A stretch of 32,212 nucleotides of DNA, from contig MEWG01000047.1 of NCBI GenBank assembly GCA_001773295.1, positions 1 through 32,212 on the forward strand, in the 5' to 3' direction. The notes beneath the pieces are model-generated. The model did not search any database, was not told where the DNA came from, and saw only the letters and a list, made by a program, of their open reading frames with translations. This DNA is from a candidate division WWE3 bacterium RIFOXYD1_FULL_39_9. Its GTDB lineage: Bacteria > Patescibacteriota > WWE3 > UBA101185 > UBA10185. Made by a program: the position numbers and the translations under genes. This document shows positions 1 through 6,802 of the stretch, in pieces (position 1 is the stretch's first letter; each line of letters begins with the position of its first letter).

Positions 1-27
1 ATATCTTTTGTTGGTAATATCAATCAC
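1..27 (-). CDS. possible start of the next gene (3' part beyond the window)
   Basis: A GTG at 27-25 overlaps the TGA stop of the Gfo/Idh/MocA gene and opens nine codons without a stop to the window edge. An AAAGGA Shine-Dalgarno-like sequence lies just upstream, inside the end of the preceding gene. Tight overlaps like this are the rule in this window, so translational coupling to one more gene of the same operon is plausible. Nine codons are too few for identification, and chance cannot be excluded. Confidence 0.3.
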
Positions 28-1040
28 AATTTTTCCTTTCTATCTTTATCAATCAATAGTTTATCAATCACATTATGAACTCTTAAAGCATTACTCATGT
101 TGCAAATAGAAGAGTATTCTTCTTTCATAAGTACTTTATAAACGTGTTGATATAAATTCCGTAAAGAGAACTTTAAATCAGTTTCAAAGAAACAACTTGA
201 TACTCTTTCTTGAATTGATGGAAGAGAATAATAATCTCCATACGTTTCTTCTTTTTTACAAAGAGTAGTTGATATATTCAAAAAATGATTATCAAAAATC
301 CATCTTCTCTTTCCTGTCAAAAGATGCATTTCAAAACAATCAAACTTCCTACCGTCAACAGGAACAATAAAGATATTATCACACTTAGAATACTTCAATC
401 TAACTGCATATGTAGGGTCTGAAGAGTTATAATCAAGAATTGGTTTTGTATCTACAATCTCTCCTTCTATAAATGTTCCTGCTACCCAATTTAAAATGTC
501 GATTGCATGGCTCGCATCCCTTACAAACCCCCTTGTATAGTAAAAGACAATACTTTGAATATCATTTTCTTTCTGGATATGTTCTATTGCATATCTTATA
601 TATTGAGAAAATCTTCTTCCATAATTGACGATAACTTGAATATTAGATTCTCTACAAAGCCAATCTATTCTTGTTGCTTCATAGATATTTTGTCCTGCTG
701 GCTTTTCAAGGATGATAACTTTAGGTAGGGTATTTGGTCCTGCATGTTGTCTTGATATTTCTTCTATCATTGCTAAGTGCGTAGAAGTAGGAGAAGCAAT
801 AACAATAACATCTGCTATCGTTTCATGAAAGCCAAGAGCGATTTTGCAATTCCATTTATCTGCTGCTCGTTCTGCTTTTACTTCATCTACATCTCTTACC
901 CATGTAAGTTCAAAATTAGGATCAGAATAAACAGCATGGGCATGAGTCAATGGAAATTCTGTATTTGGAGAATCTAAATGATCCAGTTTTAAACCACCGA
1001 TTGACCCTGCACCTATTAGACCAACGGTAAATTTATTCAT
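24..1040 (-). CDS. Gfo/Idh/MocA-family NAD(P)-dependent oxidoreductase
   Basis: The 338-residue protein opens with a Rossmann nucleotide-binding strand-loop-helix, GLIGAGSIGG at residues 7-16. It carries the EKP signature of the family at residues 112-114 (ILEKPAG), where the Lys is normally catalytic. Its length is normal for the family, whose members oxidise or reduce hydroxyls of sugars, nucleotide sugars, inositols and related substrates in the cytoplasm. It begins 2 nt after the stop of a SpsF-like sugar cytidylyltransferase, so the two probably act in one pathway making an activated surface sugar or a sugar for glycosylation. That is inference from context; the substrate cannot be read from the sequence. 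It is the last complete gene of the operon. Confidence 0.85.
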   Translation of the reverse strand: MNKFTVGLIGAGSIGGLKLDHLDSPNTEFPLTHAHAVYSDPNFELTWVRDVDEVKAERAADKWNCKIALGFHETIADVIVIASPTSTHLAMIEEISRQHAGPNTLPKVIILEKPAGQNIYEATRIDWLCRESNIQVIVNYGRRFSQYIRYAIEHIQKENDIQSIVFYYTRGFVRDASHAIDILNWVAGTFIEGEIVDTKPILDYNSSDPTYAVRLKYSKCDNIFIVPVDGRKFDCFEMHLLTGKRRWIFDNHFLNISTTLCKKEETYGDYYSLPSIQERVSSCFFETDLKFSLRNLYQHVYKVLMKEEYSSICNMSNALRVHNVIDKLLIDKDRKEKL

Positions 1041-1042
1041 TT

Positions 1043-1792
1043 TTATTCTCCTGGTTGTTTTGACTGCAACTTTCTGTTGACAAGTATTTGTGGATTGTCA
1101 AGTATGAAATCTACAATTTCATCTACTGTAATTGTTTCCCATCTATTTTGAGAAACAAAATGCTCTATGAGAGTTTTGATAACTTCAAAATCTTCTTTAT
1201 AGTCTAACGTCAATCTCAATCCTGGCCAATTATAAATTCCTTCTGCTGCAAGATTTTTAAATACAGTAAATTTTGGAGCTAATCTAATTAAGTTCCATCC
1301 TGTATGTTGACGAAAACTTCCATTAACTCTTTTGTTTATTTCTTTCAATACTTCTGTATTGTATATTTGAATATCGCTACCATCAAACCATGATCTTGGA
1401 TTTATATTGCTTACATGCACATCATATAAAATATGAGTTATATAGCGTTTATAAATTTCATGCAACTTATCTATTTGAAGTGGGTCTAAAAGTGGACAGT
1501 CTGAAGTAACATCAACAATAGTATCAATGTTGTAAAACGTAGTGCAACAAATTACTCTTTGCATTACGTCTTCTTCACTACCAACAAAAAAATCAATTCC
1601 ATTATCTCTACAATAATAAATTATCTCTTGACTGTTTACAGTCGTTGCTACAATAATTTTATCTAAACACTTTGCTTGCTTAACTCTATCTATCATCCAT
1701 TGAAGTATCGGCTTGCCTAAAACTTCCATCATTACTTTGCCGGGAAGTCTACTGCTGCCCATCCTCGCTTGGATTATTGCTGCTGTTGTCAA
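1043..1792 (-). CDS. SpsF/NeuA-type sugar cytidylyltransferase
   Basis: The 249-residue protein has the nucleotidyltransferase signature IIQARMGSSRLPGKVM at residues 6-21, then conserved TSDCPLLDP near residue 97, where an Asp would bind the metal. This is the pattern of the CMP-KDO/acylneuraminate cytidylyltransferase family and of SpsF-like proteins, which activate acidic sugars with CTP. The start is a TTG at 1792-1790 with AAGGAG 8 nt upstream, better than any nearby ATG. It follows the dCMP deaminase by one base and precedes a Gfo/Idh/MocA oxidoreductase. Such pairs occur in bacterial glycan loci, so phage-directed modification of host surface sugars or phage glycoproteins is possible. 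The sugar is unknown. Confidence 0.82.
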   Translation of the reverse strand: MTTAAIIQARMGSSRLPGKVMMEVLGKPILQWMIDRVKQAKCLDKIIVATTVNSQEIIYYCRDNGIDFFVGSEEDVMQRVICCTTFYNIDTIVDVTSDCPLLDPLQIDKLHEIYKRYITHILYDVHVSNINPRSWFDGSDIQIYNTEVLKEINKRVNGSFRQHTGWNLIRLAPKFTVFKNLAAEGIYNWPGLRLTLDYKEDFEVIKTLIEHFVSQNRWETITVDEIVDFILDNPQILVNRKLQSKQPGE

Positions 1793-1793
1793 T

Positions 1794-2336
1794 TTACAAT
1801 CTCCTTGTAGAAGTTTTGTAAAGCATTATTTCAATAATTAAATCTTTATCTTCATTAGATAAAGTTACTTGTCTTGCATTTATTCCGTACTCTTTAAACT
1901 TGTCTTTCCAAAAACTATCTCTTTTCTTATCGTTGCTTTCGTATTCTAATTCAAAAATAACTTCTCTAATTCCTACAGAAGCAATATTTTTTAAACAAAT
2001 AATGCACGGTTCGAGAGTACAATATAAAATTGAACCAAACGGAATTTCACTTGACTGCATTGCCATTTGATTGATAGCGTTTTGTTCTGCATGAATAGAT
2101 CTACACTCTTGGTATTTTATCGATCCGCTATCATCTGGAAGTGTCAATCTTCTAAGGCAATACTTATCTCCATCATCAGTGCATTGTGGTTGACCAGGAA
2201 GACTTCCGTTGTATCCTGTTGCTAATATCCTATGGTTAAATACAATAACTGCTCCTGTTGGTCTACTATTACAACCAGAACGAGAAGCAGCAAGTTTAGC
2301 CATAGCCAAAAAGTATTTATCCCAGGATAGTCTCAT
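1794..2336 (-). CDS. dCMP deaminase
   Basis: The 180-residue protein belongs to the zinc-dependent cytidine/deoxycytidylate deaminase fold. The zinc and catalytic residues are visible: HAE at residues 82-84 and PC..C with Cys111 and Cys114. Length and the N-terminal AASRSGCNSRPTGAVIV segment match ComEB/phage T4 Cd-type dCMP deaminases, which turn dCMP into dUMP. The product would feed the thymidylate synthase encoded two genes upstream in the same operon. The ATG overlaps the preceding stop by one base (TAATG), so translation is probably coupled. An insertion rich in Cys (QCTDDGDKYC) before the HAE motif is common in this family. Confidence 0.93.
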   Translation of the reverse strand: MRLSWDKYFLAMAKLAASRSGCNSRPTGAVIVFNHRILATGYNGSLPGQPQCTDDGDKYCLRRLTLPDDSGSIKYQECRSIHAEQNAINQMAMQSSEIPFGSILYCTLEPCIICLKNIASVGIREVIFELEYESNDKKRDSFWKDKFKEYGINARQVTLSNEDKDLIIEIMLYKTSTRRL

Positions 2337-2659
2337 TATTGTACTAACTCCAAATTAGAATAGTTGACCAATACTGGTTTTTCTCTTTCTGAAAAAACAA
2401 CAAGAGCTGCTTTAAAATATTCTTTTGGAAAAAAGATATTGCCAACTTCATCTTCCCATTCGATAAAGCCATTTGAAAGTGTTCTATATCCAATAAACAA
2501 ACCAATTCTTTCTTCGATTGGTTTTTCTTCCCATGATTTATATTTCTTTAATGGTTTGCCTGGTTTTGCTTCTCTGCGCTGCCACATTCTTTGTAAAGTA
2601 CTTTTTACAATTACTTTATCGCCAAGTTTAAAATTGCTTGATCCAATAATTTTTACCAT
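2336..2659 (-). CDS. small conserved-looking phage protein, function unknown
   Basis: This 107-residue protein lies between thymidylate synthase and dCMP deaminase, with its ATG directly after the thyA stop and its own stop overlapping the deaminase ATG. The N-terminus (FKLGDKVIVKS) and the middle (ERIGLFIGYRTLSNG, then EVGNIFFPKEYFKAALVVFSE) look like beta strands, as in a small SH3-like barrel. Similar short proteins occur in many phage genomes without a known function. No catalytic motif, signal peptide or membrane segment is visible. Its position suggests expression with nucleotide-metabolism genes, but that does not show a role in that pathway. Confidence 0.75.
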   Translation of the reverse strand: MVKIIGSSNFKLGDKVIVKSTLQRMWQRREAKPGKPLKKYKSWEEKPIEERIGLFIGYRTLSNGFIEWEDEVGNIFFPKEYFKAALVVFSEREKPVLVNYSNLELVQ

Positions 2660-4381
2660 TTATTCTTTCCTTAAATATTCTTTCACTATATCAATTTGAA
2701 AACCATAACAGTGAAGTCCTTGACTATAAAAAGTAAGCGGCCCTGGCTCAACTCCTAATTCATTTGCAATGTATTCGTTAAGCAAAGTAAAGCCGCCCAT
2801 GTTTTCTGGAAAGCCGCAATTACCAGTTATTGAGATTAAGTTGTTTCTTCGCATAACAAAATTAGTATTTTTATTATTTACACACCAAACAAAACCACTA
2901 TAATTTTGTTTTTTCAAACCATTGTTATCAAAATGTTGCCTTTGAATCATAGACTCTTTTCTTTTTGAAAGATAAATTGCTCCATCGCCTTCATTTATGA
3001 TAGAGTGATATCCTAATGAATAAGATAACTTTTGGAACCATTGAAGTCTATCTTTTTTAATTGAATAAAATATTTTGTTTGTATCGCTTCTGATAGATCC
3101 GTCTGCCATAATCATGGTGTCAAACAAAGCTTTTCTGTCTTCATAAACCAAATCCAATAATTTTTCTATAGGTTCTCTTTTTGGAATTAGATTAAAAATC
3201 CATTTAGAATATTCTACAGGTATATAGAAAACATAACTTTCAACATTAATACCATTTGGATATTCCTTGTTGGCAATTTTATATTTTGTTGTTTCAACAA
3301 ATCTTTCTGAAAAATTGATGTTTAATTTGTTTAAAATATCTCTAATTTCTTTATGATATTTCTTTTTTGTTTGATATATTTCTATCGCATTGCAATCCTG
3401 TTTATAAGAAGCATCTGTCAAAACCCATCCGAGTAACGATGCCTTGTCAGATCCTATAGACCAAGATCCTCCAAAATACGGAGCTGCTAATGGTATAAAA
3501 GATCCATCTTTTGGTTGGATTTTTTCCGCTTGAGTATATTGATATTCTTGTATGATTCTTTTGCGTCCTGAATGCGTTACATATTTATGTAAAACTCTAT
3601 GATTAGCGGTAACAAGTTGATCAACTCTTTCCGTTTTTAAATGGTACATTGTTTCATTAACAACTGGATACTTAACTATGTTTGAAATATCGCAATATTC
3701 CAGTTGCCATTTATCTAAATTTAATGAACAAACAGTATCTTTATTTTGGTTTATTGTATTTATATTTTTCCATCCGTTGTTTGTTAATACTTCTGAATCA
3801 TCACTTATGCAATACAAGTCCCATGATCGATAAATGATACCAAGACAAACTTTATTCTCTTTCACTTTGATATCTATACCCCTAAGGCACGGAGAAGTCC
3901 TACGTTCCGTTTCATTTTTATATGGCTTGTCATATCCAAAGTTAGTATCTGGATCGCCTACAGTAATAAAAGGATGGTTATTACCGTATCCTTTTTCTTT
4001 TAAATGCCGAATGCTCCATTCAAGTTGAGACTCGTATTTATTAGAATAAACATTTCGCACCTTGCCATTGATCCAAGTAGCGTATCTATACTCTTCATTA
4101 GTAGATAGATTAGGGTCCATAAGATAGTTGGCAAAGTATTGCTCTATCTTTTCATCTGTAGTTGTTGGTGATACTCCTTGAGGCATAATCGGCGCAAGCG
4201 GTCTTGTATGTGGAAATTGAATAATACCAGCAGCAACAGGAAGTTCAAGTCTGTAATCTCCTTTCATACTGCCTTCTGTAATTTCATATTTAATTCCGTA
4301 TTTCCAACAACAAGAAAGAAGCATGAAATATGCTTCGTCTAAAGTATTTGCATTGACAAATCCTGGCATAAATTTATCCAT
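2660..4381 (-). CDS. thyA: thymidylate synthase (ThyA type) interrupted by an intein
   Basis: The 573-codon frame encodes a 242-residue thymidylate synthase (residues 1-190 and 522-573) around a 331-residue intein. In the host protein, Cys165 in TSPCLR is the expected catalytic nucleophile. RSWD at 185-188 binds the dUMP phosphate, and after splicing RSWDLYCGFPEN restores the dUMP-binding loop. The Asn of FPEN aligns with E. coli Asn177, which reads the uracil ring; dCMP-hydroxymethylases have Asp there. The H and Y of GLHCYGF match the conserved His/Tyr. The enzyme should methylate dUMP to dTMP, although a dUMP hydroxymethylase is possible. It is short compared with E. coli ThyA (264). The ATG overlaps the stop of a 32-residue upstream ORF by one base. 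Confidence 0.9.
   Translation of the reverse strand: MDKFMPGFVNANTLDEAYFMLLSCCWKYGIKYEITEGSMKGDYRLELPVAAGIIQFPHTRPLAPIMPQGVSPTTTDEKIEQYFANYLMDPNLSTNEEYRYATWINGKVRNVYSNKYESQLEWSIRHLKEKGYGNNHPFITVGDPDTNFGYDKPYKNETERRTSPCLRGIDIKVKENKVCLGIIYRSWDLYCISDDSEVLTNNGWKNINTINQNKDTVCSLNLDKWQLEYCDISNIVKYPVVNETMYHLKTERVDQLVTANHRVLHKYVTHSGRKRIIQEYQYTQAEKIQPKDGSFIPLAAPYFGGSWSIGSDKASLLGWVLTDASYKQDCNAIEIYQTKKKYHKEIRDILNKLNINFSERFVETTKYKIANKEYPNGINVESYVFYIPVEYSKWIFNLIPKREPIEKLLDLVYEDRKALFDTMIMADGSIRSDTNKIFYSIKKDRLQWFQKLSYSLGYHSIINEGDGAIYLSKRKESMIQRQHFDNNGLKKQNYSGFVWCVNNKNTNFVMRRNNLISITGNCGFPENMGGFTLLNEYIANELGVEPGPLTFYSQGLHCYGFQIDIVKEYLRKE
2819..3811 (-). mobile_element. intein in thymidylate synthase, with LAGLIDADG homing endonuclease
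   Basis: The insertion begins with Cys (CISDDSEVLTNNGW, the block A pattern) and ends with ITGN followed by a Cys extein residue. Its 331 residues are in frame with thyA. Block B is visible as VDQLVTANHRVL, with the Thr and His expected for the first splicing step. Two LAGLIDADG-like helices, LLGWVLTDAS and LFDTMIMADGS, mark a double-motif homing endonuclease in the usual middle position. The C-terminal splicing strand is FVMRRNNLISITGN, with Gly instead of the common penultimate His. The site, RSWDLY|CGFPEN, lies in the nucleotide-binding core of the enzyme, so the host enzyme needs splicing to work. Confidence 0.9.
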
Positions 4382-4479
4382 TAACTATTCCTCTTCTTTT
4401 TCATTTCTTCATATCCTTCTTTGAAAAACCATCCTATGATAAGTCCGCAAATAAACATTATCAAAAGTTCTTCTGTCAT
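4381..4479 (-). CDS. 32-residue single-span membrane protein, unknown
   Basis: A short frame, MTEELLIMFICGLIIGWFF and a charged tail rich in Lys and Glu, starts 6 nt after the stop of the zinc-protein gene. AAAGGA lies about 9 nt before its ATG. Its TAA overlaps the thymidylate synthase ATG (TAATG). The N-terminal half forms one hydrophobic segment of about 15 residues, and the C-terminal half is strongly basic, so an inner-membrane peptide with a cytoplasmic tail is likely. Tight junctions on both sides support real translation. No function can be assigned. Confidence 0.65.
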   Translation of the reverse strand: MTEELLIMFICGLIIGWFFKEGYEEMKKKRNS

Positions 4480-4485
4480 TTTTGT

Positions 4486-4731
4486 TTATCCTTTTTCTGT
4501 GAAGGAGTTTACCATTGCTTTGTCTAATTGGTTGCAAAGTCTATCAAGACATAAACGGCAAATAAAAACACGACTTTTGAATATATCAAACTCTCTAACA
4601 TTTGGAATTTCTACAACTTGCGGAACATAACTACTACAGAAAGAACACGAAGCATTTACATTTTCAAATACGTTTGGCTCTGGTCTTGGATTTGAAATTA
4701 CTTTTGCTTTACTTAGATCAATTTTATTCAA
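4486..4731 (-). CDS. small zinc-binding protein, unknown
   Basis: The 81-residue protein holds two Cys pairs, CSFC near residue 29 and CRLC near residue 58, a spacing that fits one structural zinc site. The start is a TTG at 4731-4729 with AAGGAG 8 nt upstream; no ATG is better placed. Base composition returns to the AT-rich norm of the window, unlike the GC-rich gene just upstream. The surroundings (methyltransferase-like gene before, membrane peptide and thymidylate synthase after) do not define a role. Many phages encode such short zinc proteins, often as regulators or host-takeover factors, but that is only a general expectation. Confidence 0.7.
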   Translation of the reverse strand: MNKIDLSKAKVISNPRPEPNVFENVNASCSFCSSYVPQVVEIPNVREFDIFKSRVFICRLCLDRLCNQLDKAMVNSFTEKG

Positions 4732-4766
4732 GTTATATTCTCCTTTTAGTTTTGCTTTTCTGGTCG

Positions 4767-5366
4767 TTACGCGGCCTGCCGCGAATGTTCAGCGAGCCTC
4801 AAAAGTTCGTCCCTGAAAGCGATGGGTGTTGCGTTCGCTTCCTTCTTGCCTAAGGTCGGCTTGTTGCGATCTTTTCCACGCTGATCGTGGAAACCAATCT
4901 GATATGCGCCCATAGGGCGCGCCCATCTGAGTTCAAACGGCGCTACCTTGCCGACGTAATAAAGCCATGTTGCCTTGTTCGCTTTGTGACCATAAGCCGA
5001 CTGCCAGACCTCGCAAGTCCAACCGATACCATCAACAGACTTCACCCACGCGCCTTTTTTTGGCTTCGTTAAACCGAAGAAATTCCAAGCATATGTTTGT
5101 GCAGGGTGCTCCAATACACCGCCGTTGATTCTTACGGCGGCAAGCGCTGCATAAAAACAGCCACCATCTAACCACGGCACGTTGTGCTTGCCTCCCCATC
5201 GAGTGAAATTCACCTTAGCCATCTTCCCCCACTTCTGGCATGGTGGATGCGCAACAACAGGATTGAATCCTACATATTTTCTTGCGTCTCTGCCCACGTC
5301 CCAAGGATCGACAAAATTGAGTCCGAAATAGACGCCATTTTTCTCCACAAACAAAGCTGAAATCAT
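4767..5366 (-). CDS. DNA cytosine methyltransferase-like phage protein, GC-rich
   Basis: The 199-residue protein has VAHPPCQKWGK, which resembles the PC-containing catalytic motif IV of C5-cytosine methyltransferases, and later GGVLEHPAQTYAW and YGHKANKATWLY. It matches a short phage protein type often labelled cytosine methyltransferase, but it is too small for a classic enzyme and a full SAM-binding motif I is not obvious, so activity is uncertain. The start is placed at the ATG 5366-5364 because GGAGG sits 8 nt upstream. An in-frame ATG 15 nt earlier lies inside that ribosome site. The coding sequence is clearly richer in G+C than its neighbours, with many GGC, GCG and CGC codons, suggesting recent transfer. 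It is the first gene after a long structured leader. Confidence 0.72.
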   Translation of the reverse strand: MISALFVEKNGVYFGLNFVDPWDVGRDARKYVGFNPVVAHPPCQKWGKMAKVNFTRWGGKHNVPWLDGGCFYAALAAVRINGGVLEHPAQTYAWNFFGLTKPKKGAWVKSVDGIGWTCEVWQSAYGHKANKATWLYYVGKVAPFELRWARPMGAYQIGFHDQRGKDRNKPTLGKKEANATPIAFRDELLRLAEHSRQAA

Positions 5367-5409
5367 AGGCCAGTCCTCCATATCATTACTATACCTTTAA
5401 TTTCTCCTT

Positions 5410-5437
5410 CTACCTACGAAGCAAAGTTCGCAGGTAG
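5410..5437 (-). repeat. inverted repeat (hairpin) upstream of the methyltransferase-like gene
   Basis: CTACCT-A-CGAA and TTCG-C-AGGTAG pair over 10 base pairs with one A/C mismatch around a six-base loop. The element ends about 45 bases before the start codon, close enough to affect ribosome access or mRNA stability. There is no following U-run on the minus strand, so it is not a classic terminator. Confidence 0.6.
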
Positions 5438-5465
5438 GTAGAGCATTATAGGCACATCAGCCGGT

Positions 5466-5548
5466 CGCTCTGAATCTTCATATATGAAGATTATAGTTTG
5501 CGAAGAAGAGCGGAGCCCGATCAAGGGCCAGTGTCACCTTGCGGCTCC
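5466..5548 (-). repeat. tandem stem-loops with a 20-bp perfect palindrome
   Basis: One stem pairs 5466-5471 (CGCTCT) with 5507-5512 (AGAGCG) and encloses a perfect 20-bp palindrome at 5473-5492, whose half-site is AATCTTCATA. The adjoining stem pairs 5512-5517 (GGAGCC) with 5543-5548 (GGCTCC) and contains an inner GCCC/GGGC. These are the most GC-rich noncoding bases in the window. The palindrome could alternatively be an operator for a dimeric DNA-binding protein. Confidence 0.5.
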
Positions 5549-5615
5549 ATATGTATTCTATACTATTAATCTTACCCCTCCTATTTAATGGATTTTGAAA
5601 TCGTTTGGTTGGCTT

Positions 5616-5633
5616 TTACCAACCGCGTTTCAT
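5616..5633 (-). other. possible five-codon leader peptide with a strong ribosome site
   Basis: The frame MKRGW-stop follows a GGAGGTG at 5644-5638 with ideal spacing. The stop is embedded in a GGTTGG/CCAACC hairpin at 5607-5624. The same frame then runs on for 45 more sense codons to a TGA at about 5480. A leader peptide coupled to a hairpin resembles attenuation arrangements, but the strong site could also be the relic of a disrupted gene. Confidence 0.35.
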
Positions 5634-5685
5634 AAAGCACCTCCATCGTTTGTCAATGAGCGATTAATCATATGGTATACAGCTT

Positions 5686-5716
5686 ATTATAATAAGATTT
5701 TTTGAAAAAATAAAAG
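5686..5716 (-). promoter_or_regulatory. phage promoter, copy 1 (TTTATT-17-TATAAT)
   Basis: On the minus strand TTTATT at 5714-5709 and TATAAT at 5691-5686 are separated by exactly 17 bases, with the shared T-tract after the upstream element and TAT preceding TATAAT. Four other copies have the same layout. It begins 8 bases after the stop codon of the split Rad50 C-terminal gene and points into the methyltransferase-thyA operon. Confidence 0.82.
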
Positions 5717-5724
5717 ACGATTGG

Positions 5725-6351
5725 CTATTTTTTGACGTAGCTTTTATCAAGCTTTTTATCTATATGGAAAACTTTATCTCCTGCCTCACACAATATATCA
5801 TTTTGTGTAACGATAATAATTTGCAAGCTAAGTTTTTCGCTTATCTCTTTTACCATTTTAGCCGCTCGTTTATGCAGATTGCCAGCAGCAGAATTAAGAT
5901 GGCGAAATGGTTCATCGAATAAAAAGCAATTCATTTTCTTTGGTTCTTCTAAAGACCATAGGGTTGGCCGAAGCGCAAAAGATGCCACATCTACAATACC
6001 AAAACCAGTCCCATACATCGGTCTTCTTTCTTTGCCATCTTTAACAAACAAAGGAGATGCTTCTGTTCTGCCTCTTTTAATATCGAATCTGAGTTTTAAT
6101 TCATATGCATCTTCTCGAAAGATGGCTGTCATAGCAAGAGAAGCTAATTCGTTCAATCTAAATTCTAACAAAGATTGAGTTTGAAGTGCTATCAACTGGA
6201 TTATAGTTTGTGCTTTTTGACAGTTTATCAAATGCTCTTTGTTTTTCTCTATTGATATCTTATAACTTTTTACTTGCTCTAATATAGCATCTCTTTTTCC
6301 TTTTGCTCTATCTAATTTAGACCTTAGCCTTGAAGTTGAATCGTATCCCAT
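5725..6351 (-). CDS. Rad50/SbcC-like protein, C-terminal half (Walker B lobe)
   Basis: This 208-residue protein looks like the second half of an SMC-type ATPase. A coiled-coil N-terminus (about residues 5-45) leads to GTGFGIVDVASFAL near 114-127, in the place of the ABC signature helix, and to Walker B FLFDEP at 143-148. IIIVTQND near 178-185 is in the D-loop/H-loop region, but the usual switch His is Asn or Gln here. There is no Walker A; that lies in the separate gene at 7686-8780. The two products presumably assemble into one Rad50-like ATPase with the Mre11 homologue encoded between them. The ATG overlaps the end of the upstream coiled-coil gene by 28 bases. The stop is TAG. Confidence 0.82.
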   Translation of the reverse strand: MGYDSTSRLRSKLDRAKGKRDAILEQVKSYKISIEKNKEHLINCQKAQTIIQLIALQTQSLLEFRLNELASLAMTAIFREDAYELKLRFDIKRGRTEASPLFVKDGKERRPMYGTGFGIVDVASFALRPTLWSLEEPKKMNCFLFDEPFRHLNSAAGNLHKRAAKMVKEISEKLSLQIIIVTQNDILCEAGDKVFHIDKKLDKSYVKK

Positions 6352-6587
6352 GAATACTTCCTCTCAAGAGATTGAACACCATTTTCAAATTTGACTTCAA
6401 GTTTTTTTAACGATGCTTCTTTTTCGTCTATTAGTTTAGATAATTGTTCTACTGTTTTTATCTTATCTCTTTTTTCAAGGTCTTGCATAATAGCAGATAA
6501 AGCACCTTCTGCTCTGGACTTTGCAGTATCGGCTTTATCAACTACAGATTTCATCTTAAGAAGTTTTTCTGCTAATTTGTTATCCAT
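6324..6587 (-). CDS. small coiled-coil protein between the Rad50 halves
   Basis: The 87-residue product is almost entirely predicted helix, rich in Lys, Glu and Leu, with heptad-like spacing from about residue 3 to 75. It sits between the Mre11 side of the cluster and the Rad50 C-terminal half, and its end overlaps that gene's start. The position and composition suggest that it could supply or cap part of the Rad50 coiled coil, as a separate piece of a broken-up SMC protein. That is inference; no catalytic motif is present. Confidence 0.7.
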   Translation of the reverse strand: MDNKLAEKLLKMKSVVDKADTAKSRAEGALSAIMQDLEKRDKIKTVEQLSKLIDEKEASLKKLEVKFENGVQSLERKYSWDTIQLQG

Positions 6588-6598
6588 TATTATTTCCT

Positions 6599-6802
6599 TT
6601 ATTTAAAAACAATATCTACAATCTTCTGTTGTATTTCATGTCTTGCTCTGGATTCTGCAATATACAAAGTAGCATCTGCTATATTTCCTTCTGCCGAGAT
6701 AACTCCTTTAATCATTTTAATGGCATCGACAATAGGTTTTATATCTTCTTCTTTTAATCCCTTTTCAATTGCTACTGTTACAGAATGATATTTATTACTC
6801 AT
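6599..6802 (-). CDS. 67-residue conserved phage protein, unknown
   Basis: The product (MSNKYHSVTVAIEKGLKEED at its start, AESRARHEIQQKI near its end) resembles a short protein found in many phages, often near recombination nucleases, with no known role. The start is set at the ATG 6802-6800, which overlaps the Mre11 stop as ATGA. A GGAGGTGG is 10-11 bases upstream, while the longer frame from 6820 would start before that site. The beta-alpha pattern (HSVTVAIEKG, then DAIKMIKGVISAEG) suggests a small ferredoxin-like or ACT-like fold. No active-site residues are evident. Confidence 0.75.
   Translation of the reverse strand: MSNKYHSVTVAIEKGLKEEDIKPIVDAIKMIKGVISAEGNIADATLYIAESRARHEIQQKIVDIVFK

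Larger units (their letters stand above)
5367..5679 (-). ncRNA. long structured 5' leader without a sizeable gene
   Basis: About 310 bases between the promoter at 5686-5716 and the methyltransferase-like start contain no convincing protein gene. In the direction of transcription it holds a five-codon ORF with a perfect ribosome site, a GGTTGG/CCAACC hairpin, an orphan GGAGGGG at about 5574-5580, two nested GC-rich stem-loops (5466-5548), and a hairpin at 5410-5437 just before the coding region. The 5400-5550 part is richer in G+C than the surrounding phage DNA. A regulatory leader, a separate small RNA or a remnant of transferred DNA are all possible. Confidence 0.45.

Noticed and set aside
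5607..5624. GGTTGG/CCAACC hairpin as a transcription terminator
   Set aside because: No U-run follows on the minus strand, and it lies only about 60 bases after a promoter, so terminator function is not supported.
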